A stretch of 49,476 nt of DNA from Roseofilum capinflatum BLCC-M114 (GCF_030068505.1 NZ_JAQOSO010000024.1:1-49476), one strand, 5' to 3'. Positions 15,876 to 24,681 are shown, counted from the stretch's first letter. Notes: generated by a model from the sequence alone, not told the origin. Numbers and translations are program-made.

Positions 15876-16601
15876 CTAAGCCAAATCAAACAGCAGAAAC
15901 TCCGAGGATTCTTGGGCTTGTAAATTTAAGGTTTCCGTATGGGCGATCGCAGCCCCATCTCCAGTTTCCAATACTGTACCATTAACTGACAGTTTTCCCC
16001 GCACCATTTGTATCCATCCATAACGCTCTGGGGCAAACTCATAAGCTAACGCCACCCCTGGATCTAACACCGAAGCAAACAACTTAGCATCTTGATGAAT
16101 CACCACCGAACCCTGCTCACCATCCGGAGAAACCAACAACCGCAGTTGATTTTGTTTCGATGCTGGACTAAAATATTGTTGTTGATAACCCGGATTTAAC
16201 CCCTTTTGATTCGGTAAAATCCAGATTTGCAAAAAATGCCCCCAATCTTCCTGAGAAGGATTATACTCACTATGGGTAACCCCCGTTCCTGCACTCATAA
16301 TTTGCACATCTCCCGGACGAATTACCGACCCATTGCCCATGCTATCCTGATGCTCTAAAGCGCCATCAATCACATAGGAAATAATTTCCATATCTCGGTG
16401 GGGATGGGTTCCAAAACCCGAACCGCCCTTAATTCGGTCTTCATTAATCACCAAAAGATGGCGAAATCCTTGATACTTAGGGTCATAATAATTGGCAAAA
16501 GAAAAGGTATGATATGAATTTAACCATCCATGGTTAGCTAATCCCCGCTCTGAGGATTTACGAACTGTGATTTGGGGGGTTTGTAGGGGTGTATGAACCA
16601 T
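15876..16601 (-). CDS. Pirin family protein (YhaK-like)
   Basis: A 241-residue bicupin pirin-like protein. The N-terminal cupin has FGTHPHRDMEIISYVIDG and a later HSEYNP motif, matching the metal ligands of pirin/YhaK (His-X-His near residues 61-63, a further His near 105 and Glu107). Several members are quercetin dioxygenases or redox sensors. Its transcript should continue into the FMN reductase gene. The start faces the HxlR gene across about 100 bases that contain a perfect palindrome. Confidence 0.9.
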   Translation of the reverse strand: MVHTPLQTPQITVRKSSERGLANHGWLNSYHTFSFANYYDPKYQGFRHLLVINEDRIKGGSGFGTHPHRDMEIISYVIDGALEHQDSMGNGSVIRPGDVQIMSAGTGVTHSEYNPSQEDWGHFLQIWILPNQKGLNPGYQQQYFSPASKQNQLRLLVSPDGEQGSVVIHQDAKLFASVLDPGVALAYEFAPERYGWIQMVRGKLSVNGTVLETGDGAAIAHTETLNLQAQESSEFLLFDLA

Positions 16602-16666
16602 AACCTAACTTCTGAATTCAACCATTAATGATAAGTGTAGTCCAGCCCAACTGAGCCTGTAAAGAC

Positions 16667-16682
16667 GGCACTTCAAAGTGCC
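16667..16682. promoter_or_regulatory. Palindrome in the pirin/hxlR divergent promoter region
   Basis: A perfect 7-bp inverted repeat GGCACTT-CA-AAGTGCC lies between the divergent starts, 20 bases before the hxlR ATG. AGTA half-sites (one within CTAGTACC, one within AAAGTAAC) follow. It could be the operator for the HxlR regulator or a hairpin in its leader. Confidence 0.45.
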
Positions 16683-16702
16683 CTAGTACCCAAAAAGTAA
16701 CA

Positions 16703-17041
16703 ATGGACAGTAAATTAGAGTCCTCAACCCGCCTAACCTGTGCCGTAGAAACTACCATCAAAGTGATTGGGGGACGCTGGAAAGTGTTAATTCTGCGCGA
16801 ACTGTTCTCTGGAGTCAAGCGCTTTGGAGAACTGCAACGAGCCATTTCTGGAGTCACGCAGAAAATGCTCACCCAACAACTGCGAGAAATGGAAGAAGAT
16901 GGACTAATTCAGCGCGTGGTTTATGCCCAAGTACCGCCCAAAGTTGAGTATTCTTTAACCCCCACAGGAGAGAGTTTAGAACCAGTTTTAACAGCGATGC
17001 ATGACTGGGCAATTGAGTATATGGACATCAAGGATGGATAA
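16703..17041 (+). CDS. HxlR family transcriptional regulator
   Basis: A 112-residue winged-helix regulator of the HxlR type. The motif CAVETTIKVIGGRWKVLILREL at residues 13-34 and the wing PPKVEYSLTPTGESLEPVL are characteristic. The N-terminal cysteine (Cys13) sits where YodB/HypR-type members sense quinones and electrophiles by thiol oxidation. It is divergent from the pirin-FMN reductase genes, which it probably controls together with itself (inference from arrangement). Confidence 0.9.
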   Translation: MDSKLESSTRLTCAVETTIKVIGGRWKVLILRELFSGVKRFGELQRAISGVTQKMLTQQLREMEEDGLIQRVVYAQVPPKVEYSLTPTGESLEPVLTAMHDWAIEYMDIKDG

Positions 17042-17063
17042 TTACAGTGCTTTGCGCTGTAAT
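17041..17063. repeat. Dispersed hairpin repeat (second copy)
   Basis: ATTACAGTGC-TTT-GCGCTGTAAT overlaps the last base of the hxlR stop codon. One G-T pair breaks the otherwise perfect stem. Same family as 6444-6464 and 22436-22458. Confidence 0.75.
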
Positions 17064-17080
17064 GAAGTGCAGTAGTAAAA

Positions 17081-17157
17081 GATCCCCCTCTAACCCCCTG
17101 CTTAATAAGGGGGGGAATAAGAAAGTCCCCCTTTTTTAAGGGGGATTTAGGGGGATC
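17081..17157. repeat. Palindromic repeat with GATCCCCCT/AGGGGGATC ends
   Basis: A 77-base element with 9-bp perfect terminal inverted repeats and an internal CCCCCTT-TTTT-AAGGGGG hairpin. It lies between the convergent hxlR and DUF790 genes and may act as a bidirectional terminator. Confidence 0.7.
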
Positions 17158-17221
17158 AAAGTGTACCGGATAGCAGAGAAAACTGCTGTAGGTAATGGGT
17201 AATGGGAAAACCATAAAATCT

Positions 17222-18448
17222 TCATAAATTTTCTAATAATTCCAGAACTGACTTGGGCAATAATTTCTCCTTAAACCAGACAATGGGAATGGGACACTCG
17301 GAAATCTTAACCCCAGCTTTTTCTAGATTCAAACGGTCAGAAATCGCCAAAATAAAAGCCTTGTCATCAATAAATTTCACCTGATAAAATTTCTTCTGTA
17401 AATAACTCGGTCGCCAATAGCCCACAATTTCTAATAAAACCGATCGCCCATCGGCATGGACAAAGCGAAAATCCGGAATCATCACACTACCGGGAATGGG
17501 GATTAAATCCACTTCTCGCTCTAAAGCCCAATCGGTTTTCTGCTTTTCCCAGCGATCGGCAAAAGCTGACTCAATCATACTATCATAGGGTTTTCCGGGG
17601 GGATAATGGCTGACTAACTGACATTGGGAATCTAAAGAAAACTTACCTTGTTTCGGCGCACCCGTATAGAAATCACGGGTTTGTAAATTGGCTTCGATGC
17701 TCCATTTGGTCACATGCAACAGAGCCGGAATTAACTTAGCCAAAGCCAGTCCATAGCGCGTACTCACCTTTAGTAAACTAGAGGGCCCATCAATGGTAAT
17801 CGTAAACCCATGGTCGGCATCCCCTTCAATATATGCCATCAATTGAAACAGCTTCAGATAGCGAAATAAGAGCTTATATTCTCCGGGAACATTGCGATGT
17901 GCATTAATTTTAATATGGGTGGCGCGATAAAAGATACCTTGCACTTGGGACAGGTTATAGCGATGCAGCAGCGCTTCCGGTTCTGGGGGGTCAAATTGGG
18001 TGAAGATGCGATTTTCGATTAAATCGGCATAGAGTCCTTGACGCAGTTCATCAATGACTACTTCGCGCTTGAGTTCTTGGCTCAAACTGTGGGCCACTTG
18101 GGTTAAGGTGTGTTCTGTCCAGTCGTGTCCCGGCCGACCTTGGGCCGCTGCGGCAAAGATGCGCTGTCTGAGCAGGGGGGGGTCAAGGGGGCTGATGATT
18201 TCAAAGGTAGAAAAGGAGCTTTTCAAGAGATGAGCGAGTCCGCGCTTGATGCGAAAATCGGGACTTTCGCCTTCAAATTCCTGTAAGCTGCGATCGAGGT
18301 CTTTTTGGGGTTGTCCGATATGGTCTTGAAAACAGGCAATTAAATCGGTGGCTATCCCTATCCAATAGCGGTCTAGTTTGAGTCTTTTGGGAATAATAGT
18401 TTCGCCGCTATAGCGATAAATCAGTAATTCGCTCGGTAGCATGATCAA
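17222..18448 (-). CDS. DUF790 (Bax1-like) nuclease
   Basis: A 408-residue DUF790 protein. The archaeal member Bax1 is a nuclease that pairs with the XPB helicase in repair. The N-terminus (LPSELLIYRYSGETIIPKRL) and the C-terminal nuclease core are family-like. The core shows PDFRF at about residue 326, then LLEIVGYW with the Glu near residue 341, matching a PD-(D/E)XK site. No XPB-type helicase is encoded in this window, so the partner is elsewhere or absent. A short AT-rich direct repeat (AAAAATTAA three times) sits just upstream of the start. Confidence 0.85.
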   Translation of the reverse strand: MIMLPSELLIYRYSGETIIPKRLKLDRYWIGIATDLIACFQDHIGQPQKDLDRSLQEFEGESPDFRIKRGLAHLLKSSFSTFEIISPLDPPLLRQRIFAAAAQGRPGHDWTEHTLTQVAHSLSQELKREVVIDELRQGLYADLIENRIFTQFDPPEPEALLHRYNLSQVQGIFYRATHIKINAHRNVPGEYKLLFRYLKLFQLMAYIEGDADHGFTITIDGPSSLLKVSTRYGLALAKLIPALLHVTKWSIEANLQTRDFYTGAPKQGKFSLDSQCQLVSHYPPGKPYDSMIESAFADRWEKQKTDWALEREVDLIPIPGSVMIPDFRFVHADGRSVLLEIVGYWRPSYLQKKFYQVKFIDDKAFILAISDRLNLEKAGVKISECPIPIVWFKEKLLPKSVLELLENL

Positions 18449-18478
18449 TTAAAAATTAAAAATTAAAAATTAAACATC

Positions 18479-19069
18479 CTATTCCCTATTCCCTATTCCA
18501 AGAATCCAATTTACGCCATCGGCTAAATCTGTGGCGATATAATCGGGTCGAGTATGGTGCTGATAGTCTCCGGAGAGAACCCGCGAACCATAACCAGTTT
18601 GGACTAAAATGCCTTGACATCCGGCATTATGAGCCATGTCTACATCTGTCGCTTTATCGCCGACAACAAAACTAGAACTGAGGTCTAAGTCATGTTCCCA
18701 AGCGGCTGCGACTAACATGCCGGTGTTGGGTTTGCGCCAGGTACTCCATCGGGCAAATTCTGGGTCAATACCGCCTTCTGGGGGGCTGAGATAGGGACAG
18801 ACGAAGAGGGCATCTAAGACGGCTCCAGCTTGGGTTTTTAGGAGGCTACGGAGGCGCTGATGGAGCGCATTGACATGATCGATACTATAGTACGATCGCG
18901 CCGGCCCCGATTGATTGGTCACCAGGCAACAGAAGAAGTTTTGGTCATTTAAGCGGCGCACTGCTTGAGCGACACCGGGAATGAGGTTGAGGTCTTCTAC
19001 TCGATGGATATAACCGACTTCTTGGTTGAGAACTCCATCACGGTCTAGAAATACGGCGGGTTGGCTCAT
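18479..19069 (-). CDS. gmhB: D-glycero-D-manno-heptose-1,7-bisphosphate 7-phosphatase
   Basis: A 196-residue HAD-IIIA phosphatase. It starts with FLDRDGVLN (nucleophile Asp8, acid Asp10). The lid has a zinc-binding-like pattern with CPYLSPPEGG. The later motifs are RKPNTGML and VVGDKATDVDMA. GmhB dephosphorylates heptose bisphosphate in ADP-heptose synthesis for surface polysaccharide. A GT9 glycosyltransferase (heptosyltransferase family) lies just upstream on the same strand, which supports that role. The zinc knuckle appears incomplete (only one clear Cys), so related sugar phosphatases are possible. Confidence 0.85.
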   Translation of the reverse strand: MSQPAVFLDRDGVLNQEVGYIHRVEDLNLIPGVAQAVRRLNDQNFFCCLVTNQSGPARSYYSIDHVNALHQRLRSLLKTQAGAVLDALFVCPYLSPPEGGIDPEFARWSTWRKPNTGMLVAAAWEHDLDLSSSFVVGDKATDVDMAHNAGCQGILVQTGYGSRVLSGDYQHHTRPDYIATDLADGVNWILGIGNRE

Positions 19070-19228
19070 GGGAGAGGGGATAGACTTGTTAATTCACTTT
19101 ACCAAGGTGTACCAATCATGGTAAACGCCGCCCAAATAACATTTGAGAAACCATTTAACCCAACCCTCGGCGATCGCCCCCTGGCGTTTGCAGAAGGTAA
19201 AATAGATACAGCACACCAGGAGCCAGAT

Positions 19229-19459
19229 ATGACACTCAATGAACTCTTGCCAGCCATTGATCAACTCAACCCCACTGACAAACAAAAACTATTCGAGCTT
19301 CTCGATCGCGAACTGCACCCAACCCCCCCTACACCAGCCCCAGAACTCCAACCCGAAAACTTTCAAAACGAGGGCCAGTGGATCATCCCCGTCTTTGAGC
19401 GACACTTCAGTGCGATCGAACCGGGCGAAATTCCCATAGAGCCACGGGAACCCAGATGA
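19229..19459 (+). CDS. Small hypothetical protein, antitoxin-like N-terminus
   Basis: A 76-residue protein. The start at 19229 is chosen for AGGAG six bases upstream. The open frame extends to 19061, but those starts lack a site and overlap gmhB. MTLNELLPAIDQLNPTDKQK resembles the first helices of small cyanobacterial antitoxin-like proteins (MTL..L.P.I.QL...DK..L), followed by a proline-rich linker and a FERHFSAIEPG tail. No toxin gene adjoins it. Function unknown. Confidence 0.5.
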   Translation: MTLNELLPAIDQLNPTDKQKLFELLDRELHPTPPTPAPELQPENFQNEGQWIIPVFERHFSAIEPGEIPIEPREPR

Positions 19460-19469
19460 ATTTCCCCTC

Positions 19470-19573
19470 CATTCTTCACCTATTCCCTAGCGCGAAGCGC
19501 CTGCCCTCTCCCTTCGGCTTCCCCAGAGCAGGGTCTGCGGGAGCGTCGCTCTGAGCGAAGTCGAAGGGGGGGC
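19470..19573. repeat. Dispersed GC-rich repeat fragment
   Basis: Contains GCGCGAAGCGC, CCCTTCGGCTTCCCC and a GGGAGCGTCGCTCTGAGCGAAGTCGAAGGGG stretch, related to the repeat at 49300-49330. It lies between two convergent genes. No coding potential is seen. Confidence 0.55.
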
Positions 19574-19600
19574 CGCCAGATGAGGGTAAACGATAGAGAG

Positions 19601-20560
19601 CTAACTGCCGAGAATTTTCTCCAGTACCATTTGGGGGGTAATATCTGCTATCTTGCCCGTAGGGGAAGAAATACTGATATATTTGTCACTGGCAGGAAGA
19701 AGTTTCTGCGGGTCAGTGGGGCCAAAGAGGGCGATGGTAAAGGTTTTTACCGCTACAGACAAGTGCATGGGGGCGCTATCGGTACAGAGCATTAAGTTGG
19801 CATTGGCAATCATGGCGGCTAGTTTACCAATGTCTGGGGGTGAGGTGACTTTTAAGTTGGGACAAACTTGTATCAGTTGGCTCACCAGGGCTTCGTCTTC
19901 GGGGCCTTTCAGCACGACTAGGGGTAAGTCTGGCTGTTGCTGGTTGAGGGTTTGGACAATGGCTTGCCATTTGGCGACAGGATAGATTTTATCAATGCCT
20001 TTGGTTTGGGCCAGTTGGCTCGACCCTCCATGAATTAAGAGATAACCGCCTTCACCGATGCCGAGTTTTTGCTGTTCTTGCTCGGCCCATTCGATGTCTT
20101 TTTTGGGGACGTTGAGGGAGAGGTCGGGACAGGGGCCGCTGATGTTCAGACCTTGGAGGAGGTCATAGTACATATGAGCGGCGTATTGCTCGGTTTTGAG
20201 GGGAATGGGGTTGGAGAGGAAGAAAGACCCCGGCCCTTGATAACTGATGCGGGTGGGGATACCGGTGAGCCAGAGGAGCAGACCGACGGCCCAGCGTTGA
20301 CCGAGGGAGAGGGCGACTTCGTATTCGCGATCGCGTAAAATACCCAATAAATTCCCCCAGTCTGCCGGAGAGTTGCGGTCTTTGAAGTCAAAGGCAAACA
20401 CATCATTTACAGACTGACTGACGCGATAGGCTCCCTTTGAGCGGGGTTCGACAATGACATCGATTTCCGCTTTGGGGTAGGATTGTTTCAGGCGATCGAG
20501 CGTCGGAAAAAATAAGATCTGATCGCCAATGCCACCAGGAACAAGGGCTACTACTTTCAT
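19601..20560 (-). CDS. Glycosyltransferase family 9 (heptosyltransferase-like)
   Basis: A 319-residue GT9/GT-B enzyme. The N-terminus MKVVALVPGGIGDQILFFPTL has the GGIGD loop of the family. The C-terminal donor-binding half includes LLIHGGSSQLAQTKG, LVVLKGPEDEALVSQL and LCTDSAPMHLSVAV...FGPTDP. It transfers ADP-heptose-like sugars to lipopolysaccharide or other glycans at the inner face of the membrane. It is upstream of gmhB on the same strand, separated by a small convergent gene and a repeat. Confidence 0.9.
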   Translation of the reverse strand: MKVVALVPGGIGDQILFFPTLDRLKQSYPKAEIDVIVEPRSKGAYRVSQSVNDVFAFDFKDRNSPADWGNLLGILRDREYEVALSLGQRWAVGLLLWLTGIPTRISYQGPGSFFLSNPIPLKTEQYAAHMYYDLLQGLNISGPCPDLSLNVPKKDIEWAEQEQQKLGIGEGGYLLIHGGSSQLAQTKGIDKIYPVAKWQAIVQTLNQQQPDLPLVVLKGPEDEALVSQLIQVCPNLKVTSPPDIGKLAAMIANANLMLCTDSAPMHLSVAVKTFTIALFGPTDPQKLLPASDKYISISSPTGKIADITPQMVLEKILGS

Positions 20561-20774
20561 GACCTTCTTATAGAATGTATCAACGCTTGCATTGTATAGC
20601 GCTTTCCGCTAGTAATGGTGAATTGGTAATAGGTTGCTTCACCCCATGAACCCGCCCGACCCCATTCAGATCCCAAACCAGAGGTGGGTTTTAATCGAAT
20701 TAACGGCAACGCCAGCCAAGAAATGTCATCATAAAAGAGGTTTGTAACTGTACAACTAAGATAGATCAACCCTT

Positions 20775-21755
20775 ATGCCCACTTATACCGGAATCTCTAG
20801 CGAAGCCTTCCGTCATCCCCTAGACTGGGAAGCCGAACAAACCTTACGCAGTTTCCCAGGATTTGATGCAGTCGCTCGCAAATTTGTAGAATTTATTTAC
20901 GAACGTCCTCAATATATTTACTTAATGGGCAACAGTATTGAAGTGGGGCCCCGCCAGTATTCCACCATTTATCAACTGTTTCGGGAATCTGTCCGCGATC
21001 TGGATGTTTCCCCACAACCGGACTTATTTGTGTCCCAAAATCCCCAAGTCAATAGTTATGCTTTGGGCAAAGATAAGCCGTTTATTGTTCTGAATACCGG
21101 CTTATTGGACTTGATGAGTGAAGCGGAAATTAAAACTGTCCTGGCTCACGAACTCGGTCATATTAAGTGTGGCCACACCATTTTAATTCAGATGGCGATC
21201 TGGGCCATGAACACAGCAGCAGCGATCGGTGAAATGACCTTTGGCTTAGGCAATGTCGTCAGTAGCGGTCTCATCTATGCCTTTTACGAATGGCGGCGCA
21301 AAGCTGAACTATCAGCAGATCGTGCCGCTCTCCTCGTCACCGATAACCTTCCTCTCGTCATGAATACCATGATGAAAATGGCAGGGGGATCGAGTCAATA
21401 TGGCCATGAAGTCAATCTACAAGAATTTATCCGTCAATCTCAAACCTATCAAGACCTGGATCAAGACAATCTCAATCAGGTTTATAAGTTTCTTCTGTAC
21501 AATGGAGGACAGGGAATGCTCCTAAGTCATCCCTTCCCCGTTGACCGGCTCCAATATCTACAAACCTGGTATGATTCCCCAGAATATGCCCAAATTCGTC
21601 AAGGAAATTATCGCCAAGAGGCTGCCGAAGGATCGGTCAATGTGGACTCAGAAGCGCCCAAGTCAGCAAGAAAAGAAGCAGAAGACCTGCGTCATCAACT
21701 TGAAGAGTTACAGCAAGAAATTGAGCGACTCAAAACCCAAAAACAGAAAAACTAA
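20775..21755 (+). CDS. M48 family zinc metallopeptidase
   Basis: A 326-residue M48 peptidase related to HtpX/Oma1. The zinc site is HELGH at residues 125-129 with the third ligand Glu178 in KAELSADRAAL. A weakly hydrophobic stretch at about 136-170 may be a membrane hairpin. The C-terminus (about 290-326) is a charged coiled coil (ARKEAEDLRHQLEELQQEIERL). It likely takes part in membrane protein quality control. The response regulator gene follows after 12 bases, so co-transcription is likely. Confidence 0.9.
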   Translation: MPTYTGISSEAFRHPLDWEAEQTLRSFPGFDAVARKFVEFIYERPQYIYLMGNSIEVGPRQYSTIYQLFRESVRDLDVSPQPDLFVSQNPQVNSYALGKDKPFIVLNTGLLDLMSEAEIKTVLAHELGHIKCGHTILIQMAIWAMNTAAAIGEMTFGLGNVVSSGLIYAFYEWRRKAELSADRAALLVTDNLPLVMNTMMKMAGGSSQYGHEVNLQEFIRQSQTYQDLDQDNLNQVYKFLLYNGGQGMLLSHPFPVDRLQYLQTWYDSPEYAQIRQGNYRQEAAEGSVNVDSEAPKSARKEAEDLRHQLEELQQEIERLKTQKQKN

Positions 21756-21767
21756 TACTCTACTGCC

Positions 21768-22421
21768 ATGTCACTGGTGATTCTGGTTGTCGAAGATGAT
21801 CTGGGAACACGCCTTGCTATTCAAGACTATTTAGAGCAGGGAGGTTATTCGGTTATCCTGGCGGCACATGGACAAGAAGCTCTGCAACAGGTTAAACAAT
21901 ATCATCCCTATCTGATAGTCACAGATATTGCTATGCCCTTGATGGATGGCTACGAATTGGTGCGCCAGATCCGTAAGCAACCGGAATTTCGTTTATTGCC
22001 GGTAGTTTTCTTAACGGCTCGTACAGCTATGGAAGACCGCATTCGGGGCTATCAGTTAGGATGTGATATGTATTTACCCAAACCCTTTGAACTCGAAGAG
22101 TTAGGGGCAGTGGTACGGAATTTGGTTGAACGCTATTCATTAATGATGCAGGCAACCTCTAAAGCCCCGACTCCTGCTATTGGTACTTCTTCGGAACCGT
22201 TAACCAGCAAAATTGTACCCCCCGATCTAGCTTTGACTAATCGAGAATGGGATGTTCTGCATTTACTTACCAGTGGCTTATCGAATGCACAAATTGGCCA
22301 GCGTTTACATTTAAGTCCCCGCACCATTGAAAAATATGTGAGTAGCTTATTACGCAAAACCTTAACGAATAATCGAGCAGAACTGGTTCACTATGTCATG
22401 CAACACGGGTTGATTGAGTAG
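21768..22421 (+). CDS. Response regulator with LuxR-type HTH (NarL family)
   Basis: A 217-residue two-domain regulator. The receiver domain (2-125) has phosphoacceptor Asp53 in VTDIAMPLMDG, acidic pocket EDD at 10-12 and Lys in LPKPF near 104. The LuxR/GerE HTH (about 155-217) shows LTNREWDVLHLLTSGLSNAQ and LSPRTIEKYVSSLLRK. It is probably activated by phosphorylation, but no histidine kinase adjoins it. It forms a tight pair with the M48 peptidase. Confidence 0.93.
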   Translation: MSLVILVVEDDLGTRLAIQDYLEQGGYSVILAAHGQEALQQVKQYHPYLIVTDIAMPLMDGYELVRQIRKQPEFRLLPVVFLTARTAMEDRIRGYQLGCDMYLPKPFELEELGAVVRNLVERYSLMMQATSKAPTPAIGTSSEPLTSKIVPPDLALTNREWDVLHLLTSGLSNAQIGQRLHLSPRTIEKYVSSLLRKTLTNNRAELVHYVMQHGLIE

Positions 22422-22435
22422 GGAGTAGGGGGAAT

Positions 22436-22458
22436 GATATAGCGCTTTGCGCTGTATC
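22436..22458. repeat. Dispersed hairpin repeat (third copy)
   Basis: GATATAGCGC-TTT-GCGCTGTATC, a near-perfect stem just after the response regulator. It is fused to an AAGTCCGG half of the MITE-like family (22459-22466). Confidence 0.75.
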
Positions 22459-22483
22459 AAGTCCGGTGAATGGGAAAAGACAA

Positions 22484-22548
22484 GCGGGCAAGATGCCCGC
22501 ACTCCTGGAATCCCTTGATATTATTGGAGTGGGAGCGTCTGGCTCCCT
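22484..22548. repeat. Dispersed palindromic repeat (GCGGGC-AAGAT-GCCCGC type)
   Basis: Third copy of the repeat at 12363-12475. The two outer hairpins are conserved, but the middle stem-loop differs in sequence. Confidence 0.8.
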
Positions 22549-22584
22549 AGACTTTTAATTATGGATGAATAACTGGATTTGATA

Positions 22585-23061
22585 TTAATTGTTAATTGTT
22601 AATTGATGTAACAACCCCTCACAGGCATCCATGAGTAAATCAATGACCTGATTAAACCCTTCCGGGCCACCATAATAGGGGTCTGGAACTTCGGAAATCT
22701 GGGGATGACGAGTGCAGAAATCACACATTAGACGCACTTTATCCTTATACTGATTTCTCTGGTCTAAGAACAAAATATTACGATAATTATCCTTGTCCAT
22801 GGCCAGGATCAAATCAAACGCTTCAAAATCTTCCGTCTGAAACTGACGCGCCTTTCCTTTCAGCTCAATCCCTTGTTTTGCTGCTGCGGCTGCCATGCGG
22901 CGGTCTGGGGAGCTACCAATATGATAGGCACTTGTACCGGCTGAATCGCACTCAATTTGGTCTTCTAAACCCCGTTGGGCGATCAAATGGTTCATAATAT
23001 TTTCGGCGGAAGGCGATCGGCAAATGTTGCCCAGACACACAAATAACAGCTTATATGGCAT
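22585..23061 (-). CDS. Low molecular weight protein-tyrosine phosphatase
   Basis: A 158-residue LMW-PTP. The P-loop is Cys9-LGNIC-Arg15-S, matching C-X5-R, and the general acid lies in VPDPYYGG near residue 127. Such enzymes dephosphorylate tyrosine on kinases and exopolysaccharide proteins. It is the last gene of the murC-murB-ebfC run on this strand, 90 bases beyond ebfC. Confidence 0.92.
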   Translation of the reverse strand: MPYKLLFVCLGNICRSPSAENIMNHLIAQRGLEDQIECDSAGTSAYHIGSSPDRRMAAAAAKQGIELKGKARQFQTEDFEAFDLILAMDKDNYRNILFLDQRNQYKDKVRLMCDFCTRHPQISEVPDPYYGGPEGFNQVIDLLMDACEGLLHQLTINN

Positions 23062-23151
23062 TCTCTTTACAGCAGTTCTAGTCAGTACAAAAGGGGGTCA
23101 CGATCGCCTGTTCACTTCAAGATCCCAGACCCATGAACCCCTGAGCAAGCA

Positions 23152-23499
23152 TTATCCCATACCCGGCAGATTTAATCCTTCTGTCAAGGATTCCATCTTT
23201 TCCTTCATGGTGGCTGTAGACTTGTTATAAGCATCTTTCATGGCTGCGGTAACCAAGTCTGAGACCACATCAGCCCCTTCTCCCAGAACATCAGGAGAAA
23301 TAGTTACACGCTGGGGATTTTGGTTGCCATTCATGACCACCTTAACCAGTCCACCGCCTGCTTCTCCCTCAACTTCGAGTTCCTCTAACTCTTCTTGGAG
23401 TTGCTTTGCTCCCTCTTGAACCTGTTGAGCTTTTTTAAACGCTTCGGTCAGCTCTTTCATTTTTCCTAAACCGAAGCCAAATCCCTTTCCTTGTGACAT
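23152..23499 (-). CDS. YbaB/EbfC family nucleoid-associated protein
   Basis: A 115-residue small DNA-binding protein of the YbaB/EbfC family. The long N-terminal coiled coil ([30 protein letters not shown]) and [19 protein letters not shown] strand pair are typical. It forms dimers that bind DNA as tweezers and help organise the nucleoid. Downstream of murB, as often seen in cyanobacteria. Confidence 0.92.
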   Translation of the reverse strand: MSQGKGFGFGLGKMKELTEAFKKAQQVQEGAKQLQEELEELEVEGEAGGGLVKVVMNGNQNPQRVTISPDVLGEGADVVSDLVTAAMKDAYNKSTATMKEKMESLTEGLNLPGMG

Positions 23500-23642
23500 A
23501 ATTGATTAACTCTAATTTGGGTTGTTCTGCTTTCCTACGCTATTTTACCCACACTTGGCTCAGGCATAACCAAAATGGCGGTAAAAATCTCAGGAGATCT
23601 AGGGTTAGACCCTTGACTCCTAAGAGATAGGAGTGTTTTGAG

Positions 23643-24626
23643 TTATGGGTTAAACTTTCCTAAAATCTTCACTTCCGGTTTCAATTGGATTGACCATTGC
23701 CGAGCCACTTGATCCTGAACATAGTGAATTAATTGATAAATATCACTGGCTTTTGCCTGGCCACAGTTGAGAATAAAGTTGGCATGGAGTTCAGAAACCT
23801 GGGCATCTCCAATTTTATAGCCCTTCAGGCCCGTTTTTTCAATCAGTTGGGCCGCTTTTTGGGGTTCAGGATTGCGAAACACACTGCCACAACTGGGCAG
23901 ATGATAGGGTTGGGTGGCGTGACGTTGATGGAGATGGGTATTGGTCGTTGCTATTATCCTTTGGGGATCGTGGGTTGGCTTGAGTTGAAACCGAGCCTGA
24001 GTAACCGTGTAGTTTGACCCTTGCAGGATAGAGCTGCGGTAACGATATTCGAGGTCTGCATGGGTTAAGGTTTGATTGATGCCGTTACCAGAGATCACTT
24101 CAATATCCATGAGAATATCGGCAATACAGCTTTTGTGGGCCCCAGCATTCATCACTACAGCTCCCCCAACGGTTCCGGGAATGCCGATCGCCCATTCGAG
24201 TCCAGACCACCCCCTACGAGCCACTTGCCGAGCTAGATAGGCTAAGGACACACCAGCACCAACGCTCACTTGTGCCATCTGATCGTCATACTCAATATTT
24301 CGCAGATTTCGAGTCCCGATCACCAGTCCCGGTAACCCCTCATCACTAATTAACAAGTTTGATCCTGCCCCGATCACGGTCACAGGTAGAGATTTTGATT
24401 TTGCCCAAGCTAAACTCTCCAGTAATTCGGCTTCTGATTGAGGGGCAGCATACCATTGAGCTGGCCCCCCCACCCGAAATGAGGTTAACCCTGCTAAGGG
24501 GACATGGGATTGAATCATACTCGGTTGACTCACCCCATCCGTTGGTTTGAGTTGGATGCCTTCAGGAGCCATCTGAGTCAGACCACGAGCGCTTTTGAGT
24601 CTAGGGGGATCGTAGGAAATTGTCAT
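23643..24626 (-). CDS. murB: UDP-N-acetylenolpyruvoylglucosamine reductase
   Basis: A 327-residue MurB, the FAD enzyme that makes UDP-MurNAc. Visible are the FAD-binding VIGAGSNLLISDEGLPG (about 80-96), the GIPGTVGGAVVMNAGAH loop and the catalytic Ser in SCGSVFRNP near residue 245. The N-terminal 35 residues are an unusual extension before SHVPLAGLTSFRVGG. It follows murC by about 55 bases, so the two committed steps of peptidoglycan synthesis share a transcript. Confidence 0.95.
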   Translation of the reverse strand: MTISYDPPRLKSARGLTQMAPEGIQLKPTDGVSQPSMIQSHVPLAGLTSFRVGGPAQWYAAPQSEAELLESLAWAKSKSLPVTVIGAGSNLLISDEGLPGLVIGTRNLRNIEYDDQMAQVSVGAGVSLAYLARQVARRGWSGLEWAIGIPGTVGGAVVMNAGAHKSCIADILMDIEVISGNGINQTLTHADLEYRYRSSILQGSNYTVTQARFQLKPTHDPQRIIATTNTHLHQRHATQPYHLPSCGSVFRNPEPQKAAQLIEKTGLKGYKIGDAQVSELHANFILNCGQAKASDIYQLIHYVQDQVARQWSIQLKPEVKILGKFNP

Positions 24627-24681
24627 GGGTTTTCATCAATGGTGTATGGGCAGGTGGAGGAGGTGGGGAGAACGTGAGGGA

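Noticed and set aside
17222-18448. A restriction-modification or defence nuclease
   Set aside because: The protein fits DUF790/Bax1, a repair-type family, and no methylase or other defence gene is nearby.
19061-19228. Upstream extension of the small antitoxin-like gene
   Set aside because: The extension overlaps gmhB and lacks a ribosome-binding site, while AGGAG sits properly before 19229.
20069-20338. An acidic 89-residue plus-strand protein
   Set aside because: It is antisense to the GT9 gene and has no recognisable motif or good start.
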